DNA from: Rachicladosporium sp. CCFEE 5018
Lineage: Eukaryota; Ascomycota; Dothideomycetes; Cladosporiales; Cladosporiaceae
Direction of reading: 5' to 3'
DNA: 64,000 nucleotides
NCBI GenBank assembly: GCA_002077045.2
Contig: KZ111141.1
Location: 1,202,109-1,266,108, forward strand
The position numbers and the translations under genes are program-made. Below the pieces are notes generated by a model. The model was given only the letters and a program-made list of their open reading frames with translations, did no database searches and was not told the DNA's origin. This document shows, in pieces, positions 11,422-21,934 of this stretch (the stretch's first letter is position 1; the number at the start of each line of letters is the position of its first letter).

Positions 11422-12222
11422 CTACGCCGCCTCAATCTTCTTGACACACTCCGGGAACTCCTTCCAGTCATACATAATGACATTCGCCTTCGTCTCCTTC
11501 GTCAGCTTCTCAGCCATCTCATCCATCTTCTCCTTGCCATCCTCCTCGCCGTACACACCCACATACCCAATCAGCGGGATGCCAGCGCGCATGCCAGCCG
11601 TAGCTCCAGACTTGGAGTCCTCGACGGTGAGAGTCTCCTCGGGCTTGACGCCAAGCTGCTCGCAGGCGTGGAAGTAGATCTTCGGGTCCGGCTTGGAGGA
11701 TGGAGGCGTTAGCGAGGTAGCGGCAGAGTAGACATGCTCATCCGTGAAGAAGCGCATGAGATTCGTCTTGACCAAGCTCGCAATGACACGCGGCTTGGCG
11801 GAGGTGGACACAACCGCCATCGGGTAGCCCTGAGCCTTAGCCCACTCCAACTGCTCCGTAACGCCCGTACACTCCGTGCAGCTCTCGCTCAACTTCTCAA
11901 TCACCTTCCCCAACTCACGGTCCACGTAGTCATCCACCTCGGCATCCGTCATCTTGAAGTTGTGCTTCTTCTGCAGGCCCACAAGCATGTTGCGGAAGTT
12001 GTGGCCCACGAAGTCTTCGAGCAGGGTGTCGACATCGTAGCGCTCTTTGACGTCGTGCTTGGCGAGGACTTCGTTGGAGAGCTCGGCGCAGGCGGCGAAG
12101 GCGAGGCGCTCGGATTTGCAGAGCGTGTTGTCGCAGTCGAGGAGGATGTACTTGACCTACGGCATTGGGTTAGTGGGGAGATTGGGGAGGGAAAGAGTGG
12201 TAGCATTGCTGACCTTGCCCAT
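11422..12222 (-). CDS. HAD-superfamily hydrolase, beta-phosphoglucomutase-like (haplotype 1)
   Basis: A tiny first exon 12214-12222 (Met-Gly-Lys) is joined to 11422-12156 by a 57-bp intron, giving 247 residues. The HAD motifs are in order: motif I LLDCDNTL with the nucleophilic and general-acid Asp pair, motif II VVSTSA, motif III Lys in SKPDPKIYF, and motif IV VEDSKSGATAG. A helical cap lies between motifs I and II. It should be a soluble Mg-dependent phosphatase or phosphomutase; the substrate is not readable from sequence. Without the mini-exon the catalytic Asp would sit almost at the N-terminus with no Met, so the splice model is needed. The haplotype-2 protein differs at one residue (KKIEAA versus RKIEAA at the end). 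Confidence 0.87.
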
Positions 12223-13080
12223 TTTGATGGTTGGTTTTGGTGGGGAAGGTTGGACTTTGGTGGGGTAGTGTTTGTGGGTGTCGTGGAGATGACTGTGGAC
12301 GGTTCGAGTTGGTGTATGTAGGTGTGTATAGTGTGTTGGAAGTGGTTCAGTGGAGAAAGATAAGTCAAGTAGTCTAGAAAATCTTTTGTACCTGCATCAC
12401 AGGCATTGAGAGAAGGTGCATGTGGGAAGGTTCAACGCGGGGCTCCTTCACTCAGAAAGTGAGGTCCACTCATTCGCCCCCCACGTGCAAGCCATCACGC
12501 TGCATGCTTCGCTGGCATCAAGACTGCGGTGAGGCTGCATATGGTGGAGGAAGTGAGGATGAAGCAAGTTACACAGTCATTGTGACTACGTGATCTGATG
12601 GTGAGCTACATATCTTCGTCTCCTCGTTTTGACATTTCCATCGCTTCAGCTCCAAGATCGTTTCCATCACATACTTTCATGCCCATCCCATCAGTCTAAT
12701 ACAGCAACAAAGCAAAGGGAATGCAGCAAACGTCAAACGCCTCGTCGCCGCGCTAGAAATCAGTCCCCAAAAAGTAGCAACACATGTGCCGTCATGCGTA
12801 TGCGGCGTATCTCGATCAATCGTGAACGTGAGTCGTAATATATATCATTGTCGAGCGTAATGTCATCATTCGATGCAGATGCTGTGATCGAAGCGAAGAG
12901 GTTGGAGCGTGGTGTCACTTCATTGCGTGCCCAGTCCGATGCTGGCACGTCTTCAGATTGCAATCGTTAAGGCGTTGCTCCGCCATGATCCTGCAGTGTC
13001 GTGACGAGCTCAATCGCATCATCAGTCGTGGTCGTGACCATCTCGGTATCATTTGCATCGCCCGTCGTGTCCGGCAACTT
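12223..13080. other. Intergenic: HAD promoter and transcription-factor 3' flank (haplotype 1)
   Basis: An 858-bp stretch between two minus-strand genes. It contains the conserved CACGTG block, then more variable sequence. Small open frames around 12629-12838 shift between copies, so they are not supported as genes. Confidence 0.55.
12482..12487. promoter_or_regulatory. CACGTG box in a conserved block upstream of the HAD gene
   Basis: A palindromic CACGTG preceded by a C-run lies about 260 bp upstream of the HAD start. It sits in a roughly 180-bp block (about 12376-12560) that is much better conserved in haplotype 2 (box at 34484-34489) than the bases on either side. CACGTG is the core site of fungal bHLH factors of the Cbf1/Pho4 type. 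The binding protein is inference. Confidence 0.35.
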
Positions 13081-15682
13081 CTAATTGGCGCGGATTACGA
13101 GCTTGCTCAAAAACTTGCCGTTCAGACTGTCAAAGTCATCGCGGTCAAACTTGGCATTCGCGCGGTCCTTGAGGTATGATTCTGTAAGATCTGGTCAGCA
13201 AGCGCACTTGGTTCACGATGCATGTCATGGACTTACCATATTTATTCACATGTCCCTTGACCTCAGTCAAAGCATCGCAGATCGCTGGGTTCGAGCCAAG
13301 CAAGTGGTGGTGCTTCCTCGTATCCCACTCCTGCAAACCCGGCAGTTTCGTTGAGATGGCCTGGAACAAGCCCACGATGACACCTACAGGCGTGGTCTCC
13401 ATATCATCGCAGAACTTGTTCACAGCCTGCTCATCCGGCACGCGGTAATGACAGTCAAACTGCATCTCCTCCCAGATCGCCAAGAGTATGGCAGCAAGCA
13501 TGAAGATCGTCGGCCAATTCTTGAGCTTTTCGCCTGAATAGACGGAGCTGTAGAGCGAAGACAGCTCTTCGAGAATGTCTTTCTGAAGTTCTCGCCACAT
13601 GTCTGCTAATGCGCACTTGACCTGGAAGTTGATCATGACCGGAGCGACTGTCTTGCCGGACCACTTGCTCTCTGGGTCATCAATCAGTCCCTCGAATTGC
13701 TCCTCTTCGGACAGGCCCTCCACAAGGGTGACGTGTTGAGTGAGATTGTAGGCAATGACGAGCTTCAGAGCTTTGCGGATGGCGGGGGACTTCTCCTTCA
13801 CGTAGTAGCGGTGAGCAGTCTTCAGTATCTCCGTGAGGAACACAGTACCATCAAAGAACTCGTCGACGAACGCTTCAAAGCTGTTATCGAGATGTCGGTC
13901 AAGATACTCAGACAGCAGCGTCGAGCTGACGCCTTCCATGCCGGCGGAGAGCTTGGCAGTCTTCACTTCGTACTCAAGCAGAGTATTCGTCTCCACCCAG
14001 TCAAGATCGAAGCACTTGTCTTCTCTGACGAAGACCTCGCGTGCGTTGATCGGCAGGTAGTGGCCGTACCCGTGCGTGATGTACAGCGTCCGCTCCAGGG
14101 TGCTGAAGCCCTTGATGTTGTTGACGCTGAAGCCAAGGCTAACATGCCTCTCGTAATCAGCGTTCCAGTCTTTCATGAAGTAGCCGATGTCCTTGATGTC
14201 AAGACGGGTACATGGCACTTGCCATAAGCGGGCATGACTGGGTCGGCAGCCACCACATGGCTCACCCTTATCGCAAGTCTTCTTGAGGAACTTGCAACGC
14301 AGGCATGCACGAAGCTTCCGGATCTCATGAGCTTGCTGCCGTTGATCGGGTCGGAGTGGCCCACGTCTTCGGCCGATCTTCTTCTCTGCTGACACATCCT
14401 TTCGGACGGGCCCGATCTTCTTGGTTACAACCTTGGTCACCTTCGCTGTGCTCTCTGACGGCGACTTACGGCGTCTGAGTGGTGGCGATGTTGGACCGGA
14501 GGATGTCGGCGAGGTTGACGAAGAAGATTCGTGCGATCTGTAGGTGACGAGACCGCCAGTAGCTGTCGGGCTGACGACGAGTGACGATGCAGGCGAGTTG
14601 TGGTGATGGCAGCTCGATGGATGAGGAAGACCGTGTTGCAGATATTGCGAGTCGATCAGCTCTTGTGTATGAAACTCCTCATGTGGCGAGCTCAGCGGCC
14701 AAGGCGGGATCTCCTCGAAGCTGCCAGAGAGGTATGCCGAGTTGGGACCATCTGAGCTCGACGAGTCCGAGTGTGTGCGGATGTGCAGATTCTGGCTGGG
14801 ATTCGAGACGGTGCCAATCGAGTCCAGTGACTGTCGGTTCGGATTGTATGTGATCGACGACCACTCGTTGTCGGATAAGGACTGCACTTCCAAGATGGTA
14901 CCGGTCGGTGAGCTCCCTGGCACGCTGGAATGTACTGACTCGGCAGCTTGTTGATTGAGTGCGTTGTGTAAACTGAGCGAAAACTGTGTGCCGAGATTTT
15001 GCTGATAGTCGGTGAGAGGGTACGCAAGTGCATTCATCGACTCCATGGGCCCAGCCATGCTCAAAAATGAACTCGTGTCCATGGCCGTGGTGGCGGCGAA
15101 CGTACTGGCCGCTGACACTGGCATGAAGTCGATTGGCGATGACTGCAGTTGTCCATTATATCCCATTGTGCTGTATGTTCCCATTGGCACCGTCGAGTGG
15201 TCCTGGGGAATGTACTGCTGGCTGTGTCGTGCTTGCGAGGCAGCGGCTTGCTGAAACTGATACTGCCACGGATTGGACATCATGTTGGCATATCCCATGT
15301 CCATGGACATCGGCATTGGCATTGGCATCGACATTGTGCTGGTGGCAACCTGTGCTGGCGTCGGTAGGCCATGTGCACCCGAGCTTCCCGGTCTACTTGA
15401 CTGTGCATGTTGCTGTGATTGTGGCCGTTGTTGCTGGTACTGTCGAGACGGTTGCCGCTGCTGAGGCTGAGGTCGCTGTGGCTGCTGAGCGTACTGCTGA
15501 GCATGCTGCCGCTGAGACATGTCCTCGTCGTACATGATGCCTTGCCACTGTGCCTGAGGATGCTGAGAAGGAGGATAGGCGTAAAGCGGGTATGTCAGCG
15601 AACGATGGTCGGGAGGTTGGTCGAGGTAGGCAACGGCGTCAAAGTCCAGCAGGCCATCCTGCTGACTGTAGAGGTGGTCCAT
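13081..15682 (-). CDS. Zn2Cys6 fungal transcription factor (haplotype 1)
   Basis: Exons 13237-15682 and 13081-13181 flank a 55-bp GT-AG intron; 848 residues. The splice is supported because both haplotypes then end in the same tail (YESYLKDRANAKFD...LVIRAN), while read-through tails disagree. The start is the ATG at 15680-15682 (MDHLYSQ). Residues 1-200 are rich in Gln, Pro and Met (a PMPMPMSMDM run), an activation-type region. A basic RRRGP segment precedes a cysteine cluster near residues 460-485, CLRCKFLKKTCDKGEPCGGC plus a further Cys, matching the binuclear zinc cluster. The C-terminal 350 residues are helical, as in the middle region of such factors. It should bind DNA in the nucleus; target genes are unknown. 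Confidence 0.85.
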
Positions 15683-16977
15683 GGCGCGCACGCCAGACAA
15701 TATAGAGTGTGCGGGCAGCTGGTGCTGCGGATGGGGTAAGCGGCGACGGCGCGGACCACCGTCGCAGAGAGCGCCGTGGAGCGCAGCGCAGCGTGTTCGA
15801 GGCTATGGCGATTGGCGATAGCGATGGACGGGTACGCTGACGATCCGCAGTATGGGTCGGTGCTATGCGCAAGACTGGCTTTGTGCACAGTCGGGGAAAG
15901 TGAGAGTTACTGCTATCGCTCACCGCCGTGTGACGAAGCGCAGAATGGGTAATCCGGACGATCGTGGTAGAGGAGTCGATGTGGTCGGTGAGTGTCGCAG
16001 CAGCAAGTGGCAGCACTTGGCTGCGACGCTACGCTTCCTGCAGCGCGCGGGTCTGGCGTGGGCGAAAGCAAAGAGCGGTCTGGTCATGCAGCAGCAGAGT
16101 AATGCAGTATGCAGCTAACCAGCCCACCACGTCCCCAGCCAATCCGGGGCCAGCACGAGACGAGACGGCCAGCGTAGCATTGCAGAGTCAGCACGCCATG
16201 TTTGTACTTATACTTCGGACATGTCTGCCCTACTGAGCACAGGATAGTTATGGATCAACTACACAGATCTACATTCCATTCTCACACATTCTCGAAGTGA
16301 AGTCGAAATCCAACGGTTGTTCTTGCCACGAGAAGTCTCGAAGTCTCGAAGTCCAGGTGAGACACCTTCGGAGGAAAATCAAAGCGGGCCTGCAGATGGG
16401 AGCCGGGATGCCCCATTTGGCTCGTGTGTTCTCGCTGAGCGGTGAGTGCACGTGACTTTCGATTCCCGACTGTCGACTCCAACAACGCTCTCGACTTGAT
16501 CCATTTTCCACATATCGACAGGCTCTTGCACGACATCGCAGACCTGCATATTAAGCTCGACAAACTACGTCGCTCACATGACAACTCGATAGCGCCTCTA
16601 CACCGACAACATAGCGGGCTTCATCCGACCCCATGCAGCATGAAAACTTCGCCTTCGATGACAGGGTCAAGGTCGCACAACCTCACGCTGCCTTGAACCC
16701 GCGTCCTATCATCGAGGCACTCTACCCGCGAGACACCACAGCTTTTCACCACGCGCGTGTCACGCCGGGTGTTTGCGTGCGCTCGTGCGAGGACCCGCGA
16801 GTGCAAGTGCAGCGAGTGAAGTGGCTCGATCGTGCATCTGTCGTCCCTTACTTCGAGATGCTGCTTGTTTGTGTGCTGACGTGAGACTTGCATTGATGCT
16901 TCATGCATATAGTGGAGATTCGGGAGTGCCGATTACAAGACTCGCGCAGGGATATGCATGAAAGCAGACGACACTCT
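15683..16977. other. Long 5' region of the transcription factor (haplotype 1)
   Basis: A 1.3-kb stretch, well conserved in haplotype 2 (37690-38971), with no consistent open frame. It most likely holds the long promoter and leader of the Zn2Cys6 gene plus the 3' flank of the acyltransferase gene. A short tandem repeat of an 8-mer (CGAAGTCT, about three units) lies near 16332-16353 and is kept in the other copy. Confidence 0.5.
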
Positions 16978-18378
16978 TCATTTCTGTAGGATCGGCCAGG
17001 TAATCCAGCCTTCCCTTCTCAGCCCCTGCCATAGACTTACAGGCAAAATCGAGAATTTGAACCAACCCAACTGCCTTCCCACTTCCCCAATGAGTGGCAG
17101 ACATGCCATAAACCACAGAAGCACCGACATGCCCGTTCCTACTAACCTTACCTTATACATCCGCCCTCTCTCCCATACCTCCCTCCCCGTACTCATAGTC
17201 CACAGAGATTCCTCGAACATCTCCCCCAACATCCCCACAGGCTGCACCCAAAAGAACAGCCCCATGTACAGTCTCAATCGATTCGGCGACACAGTCGCCC
17301 ACAATGGCTCAGCAGGCACGAGGCCCATGTGCACGACTCCGCTGCAGCCAAAGGCCACAAGACTAATAACGGCGTATCGTTTCCACTCCCTGCCCTTCTG
17401 TCCAAGCACATCTGCCAGCGCGTAGCCCGGTGCGGAAGTCGTGATCCGCATCGTCTGATGCCAGTACTTGCCCCAGAAGCCTCGAAGGCCATGGGTGAAG
17501 ATTGCTGAAGCCGGACCGTAGTAAGCACCCCACGTGTGTGGTGACCAGAGATCGTCTAGCAGTCCGAGGGCATTCAAGCCGACTGGGAGAGTGGCGAAGA
17601 GGTAGAAGAGTTGGCTTAGGGCGGCCCAGATCTGGGCTCCGAGGACCGTTGATCGGATACCCATTGCTGCGATTCCAGAGACTGAGGCAAACGGGAGTGG
17701 AGAGTAGAGCGAGATGTTCGGGTCGGTGAAGTACGCGTCTGTCGTCATGTACGCGTGCGTGAGGTCTATGGTGAGGAGGCCACGGACTGAGCTTAAAAGG
17801 GCTTGGAGGAAAAACTGACGGCGTGTTTGGAAGGCCGGGGGTTGGGGTTGCGTGCGATCGTGAGACGATATGGCGATTAGCCAATCGTTGAAGCGGATGG
17901 ATATTAGGAGCATGTTGACCCACGGGAGTCGTTCGCGCAGGGTAGGTGGGTAAGCTTGAGTCCTGTAGGCACTGGGTTTGCTCGGAGTTGAGGGAGGCGG
18001 AGCATCGTCAGAGGGCGAGAGTAGGGCTGTCTCTTCTTGTAACGAATCTCCTGCGGATGAATGCTGAGCACTCGTTCGCTCCCGCCCGTTTCGGACGATA
18101 AGCTTGAACTGCGTATGAGGGTCCTTCAACGGCAGGAAAAGTAATGCAATCAGGACCGCGTTGACGCTAATCACATCGACCCCGTCCATGACAACCCATG
18201 CGTGCAACGTCGAGAGAAGGATGATTGGCAGAAATATCGCAATACTCTGCCTCCTTGATAGCACTGTCCGCGGTATGAACAACGACAGAGGAGTAAGGAT
18301 ATGCGGTACGAAGTAGGAGAATGACTGAGGCCCAGGCACAATATGCCGCACGAGATATGTGTAGGAGAAGTCCACCAT
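16978..18378 (-). CDS. Wax-synthase-like membrane acyltransferase (MBOAT_2 type; haplotype 1)
   Basis: A single exon of 466 residues. The start is placed at MVDFSYTYLV (ATG 18376-18378) because the sequence upstream of this Met is unrelated between haplotypes. There are about eight hydrophobic segments. The motif FWGKYWHQTMR (near residue 298), with its conserved His, is the signature of the wax-synthase domain found in plant wax synthases and fungal Tri7-like acetyltransferases. It should transfer an acyl group from acyl-CoA to a hydroxyl acceptor in the ER membrane; the acceptor is unknown. The cytosolic loop at about residues 105-150 is the most variable part between haplotypes. It is transcribed away from the DUF1989 gene. 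Confidence 0.78.
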   Translation of the reverse strand: MVDFSYTYLVRHIVPGPQSFSYFVPHILTPLSLFIPRTVLSRRQSIAIFLPIILLSTLHAWVVMDGVDVISVNAVLIALLFLPLKDPHTQFKLIVRNGRERTSAQHSSAGDSLQEETALLSPSDDAPPPSTPSKPSAYRTQAYPPTLRERLPWVNMLLISIRFNDWLIAISSHDRTQPQPPAFQTRRQFFLQALLSSVRGLLTIDLTHAYMTTDAYFTDPNISLYSPLPFASVSGIAAMGIRSTVLGAQIWAALSQLFYLFATLPVGLNALGLLDDLWSPHTWGAYYGPASAIFTHGLRGFWGKYWHQTMRITTSAPGYALADVLGQKGREWKRYAVISLVAFGCSGVVHMGLVPAEPLWATVSPNRLRLYMGLFFWVQPVGMLGEMFEESLWTMSTGREVWERGRMYKVRLVGTGMSVLLWFMACLPLIGEVGRQLGWFKFSILPVSLWQGLRREGWITWPILQK

Positions 18379-19056
18379 CGCGCACTGAGTGAGCTCCCCG
18401 ACGACTGACTGAAATTGGAAGTGAAAGGAGACCGTTAAGCTGAACATGAAGATACCTGGAGATCAATGTCGTCATACCTGAGCTTTCGTGAATGTTGCCG
18501 TCTCGACGATGCTTTGGCCCCAATGGCTTCTACTGGCGTGATAGCATGGAGCTTGTATTCTCAGCTAAGACATCACTGGCAGTCTGGCAGCAGGGGAAAG
18601 GCTAACGCATTGCCCTACGGTCTGGTCGATTTGCGAAGCGTCGGATACCTTGCCCGCAACTGATGCCGTTCAGCAGGGCGTGCTTGCCGTAATGGGCGCG
18701 TATCGTTGCTCGTGCCTTCCGAACACAACCTCGGGAGGAAGTGAAGCCCAAGGATAATGCGCCTCTCACACGCGCGACGAACGTGGGTTTCCGCGCTCAT
18801 ATCCGCCATGGAGACTCCTCCGCTTTCGAGCTCGTCAACATGCCAAGGAAGTCATCCAGATCGCTGCCAGGTTGCTTAGTGCCGTTCCAGCCACTCGGTA
18901 TGACGTCGCGAGATTGATGATGAGGCGCAAATACTTGTATCCCTCGACGCGCAGGACGCGATTGAGATCGAGTTGTAAATCAGATCATTGGCTAAGGGTC
19001 GTTTTCTTACACTTCCATTGAACTGTTCTGTGTGTCCAGTTTCAGACTCGCACAAG
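18379..19056. other. Divergent promoter, acyltransferase / DUF1989 gene (haplotype 1)
   Basis: A 678-bp spacer. The half nearest the DUF1989 gene (about 18805-19056) aligns closely with haplotype 2; the half nearest the acyltransferase is much more diverged. No RNA gene was seen. Confidence 0.5.
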
Positions 19057-20814
19057 ATGCCGGAACTCCAGACCATCCCCGCAAGACATGGAGTCGCGAC
19101 ATTCGTGCCTGCCGGCCAAGTGATCAAGATCATCAACAAGACTGGAACACAAGTAGTCGATACTTGGGCATTCGCTCTGCCGAAGCCAGAGGAAAAGAAG
19201 GCTGAGCCTGAGAAGAAGCCTGAGAAGGAAGAGAAGAAAGACGAGAAGAAGGACGCGAAGCCCGAGAAGGAGGAGCAACCCGAGAAGAAAGAGGAAGAGA
19301 AGCCCAAGGAGACGCAGAAGAAGTCGAAGAAGGGCGCCAACGATCTGCCCAGTCAGGAGGAAGCAGAGAAAGCGACTCGTGAGGGCATCGCCGCGAAGGG
19401 TGAGGATGGAAGCAAAGAGACGCCCAAGAAGGCAGGATGGTCGTCTTACGTTCCTTCCGTCCCTACTTGGTCCAGCAAGAAAGCTGGAGGTGGCGAGAAA
19501 GGTCAGACACAGCAGCAGAAGGACTCGAAAACGTGGAGCTCCTACTTTCCGACTGGACAGGGGTTCAGCAACTACATCCCCCAGTCCGCTGGCGATACTG
19601 TGTCATCTTTCTCAGGCTTGGTTGGTACTCTGATCTCAATATATCTTCGGGTCACTAACAATTTCAGCAGCACAAGCGCGACCCTAACAAGTCCTACATC
19701 GAGCAATTAACAGACTTCTCCAAGACTCCCGTCGGCGCGGCCGGTATGAGTGGTACGTAAACCCAGCGCCGATCATCGGCACTGACAACGCTTACTAGGA
19801 ATGGCAGCTTTCACGGGATCCGGCTACGGTGGCGTCGCCTATGCTGGCTACAAAGCCTACAGCTCCATGCAGCAGGAACAACCTGCCATGGAGTTTATGA
19901 GCATGTCGCACTCGCGCGCCGCGACGCTGCACATGGTTCCTCGAGTGAACGATACTCTAGTGTCGAATTTGAGGGAGCCGATATTGACGATCATTGAGGA
20001 CAGCGGTGCTGGTGTGCATGATACGCTGATCCCGGCTTGTGACCCGCACAGGTATAAGGGATTGGGTGTTGAGAAGTGGGAGGAGCACTCCTCTTGTGCT
20101 GAAAACCTCGTCCTCGCGCTGAAAGAGCTCAACGAGCGCGCAGGACTCAAAGGTGCCAAGGGCGTCGGCGCAGACGTGACCATCAACAGCGTCCCTGCAC
20201 CCCTGAACCTCTTCATGAACATCCCGTGGACGAACACTGGCGATATCTCATTCGAAGGACCCAAGTCTAGCGAAGGCGACTTTGTGCGACTGAAGGCCGA
20301 GCGCGATATCGTCGTCGTAATGAGCGCCTGCCCCAACGATGTCAACGGCATCAATGGTAAAGACATCACGGACGCTAGCTTCATCGTCGAAGACAGCGAA
20401 GACGCAGCCACAGCGCTGAAGCGTCAAGCGCCGAGAAAGCGCCCTACACCTCGCAAGCTCGGATCCTCCCAACGCCCAGGTCCGCCGTCAACAGTCGCCA
20501 CCGGTGATCTAGGCGACGATGACAAGTCTCGCGTCGGCTCGACGCCATCTAAGAAACCTGCGCCCAAGAAGGCACCTGTCAAGAAACCCGCGCCTGCTGC
20601 TGGCAAGACCAGTCAAGCCAAGACTGAAGCTACGCCGGCGCCGAAGAAGAAGCCTGCGCCTGCTAAGCCCGCTGCTGCGCCGGCGAACGCTGCGGAGCCG
20701 AAGAAGACTGCGGAGCCCGCTAAGGCTGAGGGCGACGCGAATGGGACTGCGACGCCGCCGGTTGAGAAGAAGAAGCCGAGGAAGTTGAATAAGCCGGCGG
20801 CGGCTGCTGAGTAG
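19057..20814 (+). CDS. DUF1989 (urea-carboxylase-associated) protein with a Lys/Glu-rich insert (haplotype 1)
   Basis: Exons 19057-19620, 19668-19752 and 19799-20814 give 554 residues. The second intron (46 bp) is clear-cut. The first (47 bp) uses a weak GTTGGT donor but has a good CACTAAC branch site and is the only join that keeps the frame. Residues 1-40 (RHGVATFVPAGQVIKIIN...DTWAF) and residues from about 247 (MEFMSMSHSRAATLHMV...) are the two halves of a DUF1989 domain. Between them lie about 200 residues rich in EKK repeats and WSSY motifs. The last 110 residues are Ala/Lys/Pro-rich and resemble a histone-H1-like tail. Some bacterial DUF1989 proteins act with urea carboxylase or guanidine breakdown; the fungal role is unknown. 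It converges on the cyclase gene. Confidence 0.78.
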
Positions 20815-21490
20815 TAAGTAATGCAAAGGAGGTTTCCTACATGCGAGGCGAAAGTGGACAAGCGATTCTGTGTTCAATATAAGGGTAGCATATATGTAAT
20901 GTAAGAAGTGTTTCGAGTCATTGATCACAGTCCAGGGCCTCCATGGGTAGACAAGCCTAAGGTAGATGATCTTAGCGGTCAAGCTACGGACGAGAATATG
21001 AAAGGCAGGGTGAGGCATGGCCCAACGCTGCCGCCTTTGATTCAGAACATCTATGAAATGATGCTCTCTCGCGGCCAACCACTCCGCAATGCACTCCGTT
21101 GCTGAGAGACTGCACTTACTCTTGGGCAATGTCGGTAGGTCGCGACGGGAGCGAGGCGTCGTCGACGTAGTCACTCCTACCATCGCATTTCGTTTTGTGT
21201 TCGCAGATCGGCATGCTGCGAATGTGTAATCTTGATGCATCAAGAATACGAGCCGGAAACCATTCTCCGTCGACGTACACTAGCGCAGAATCAACATGAA
21301 CCAATCAGCTCATAGCAGCGGGGTTAGCGACGAGCAGGGGAAGGTGTAAGAAGGAGTTGGTGACGGCAGAGAGGGGAAGGTACGACCCAGTGAAGTGCAA
21401 GCGTGGCGTAAAAATAATCGACCTAAGCTGTTCAATCTGTTCATACTCACTCCATGGCTATTGACTATTGCCGACTGAATACGCATCACC
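20815..21490. other. Convergent 3' spacer, DUF1989 / cyclase (haplotype 1)
   Basis: A 676-bp spacer, closely matched by 42796-43471. It contains the likely 3' ends of both transcripts and no coding sequence that holds up between copies. Confidence 0.55.
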
Positions 21491-21834
21491 CTAGAATACG
21501 GCCAGCGCATTTGGCGGCGATCCAATACCACCTGGCACGTTCAATGGCACACTGGTCAGCAAGAAGCTGTACCTCCCCAGCTCCTTACACTTCTCCGACA
21601 GCGCCTTGAGATCCCAGAGCTCACCAATTGGCATGCCGAAGAGAGCAAGGAAGTACTGATGCAGCGCAAGCTCCGAGACTTGGCCTTCGCTACCGTCTGG
21701 TCGAATGGGTGGGATATGCTCGAAAGCGATCATATCACCTGCTACGGCGGCGACTGTAATGACTTGTGAGCAGAGCTGTGAAGGGGAAAGGGAGCCACCA
21801 AATGCTTACAGTGCTTGTTCCAGAACCACTTCGC
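21491..21834 (-). CDS. Putative cyclase (PF04199 family), 3' fragment at contig edge (haplotype 1)
   Basis: Last exon 21491-21753 and the end of the preceding exon (21810-21834), separated by the same 56-bp intron as in the complete copy at 43472-44606. The gene is cut by the 100-N gap. Its 5' part on the same haplotype is at 44720-45139, so this is an assembly break and not a truncated gene. Confidence 0.9.
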
Positions 21835-21934
21835 NNNNNNNNNNNNNNNNNNNNNNNNNNNNNNNNNNNNNNNNNNNNNNNNNNNNNNNNNNNNNNNNNN
21901 NNNNNNNNNNNNNNNNNNNNNNNNNNNNNNNNNN
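21835..21934. other. Assembly gap (100 N)
   Basis: Exactly 100 N, the conventional size for a gap of unknown length. It separates the two copies of the first locus and cuts the cyclase gene. Confidence 1.

Noticed and set aside
12629..12838. Small plus-strand frames in the spacer between the HAD and transcription-factor genes (also 34531-35010)
   Set aside because: Reading frames and lengths differ between the two copies, so there is no coding conservation.
15280..15504. Low-complexity frames on either strand within the transcription-factor N-terminus
   Set aside because: They are shadows of the Gln/Met/Pro-rich coding region on the minus strand.
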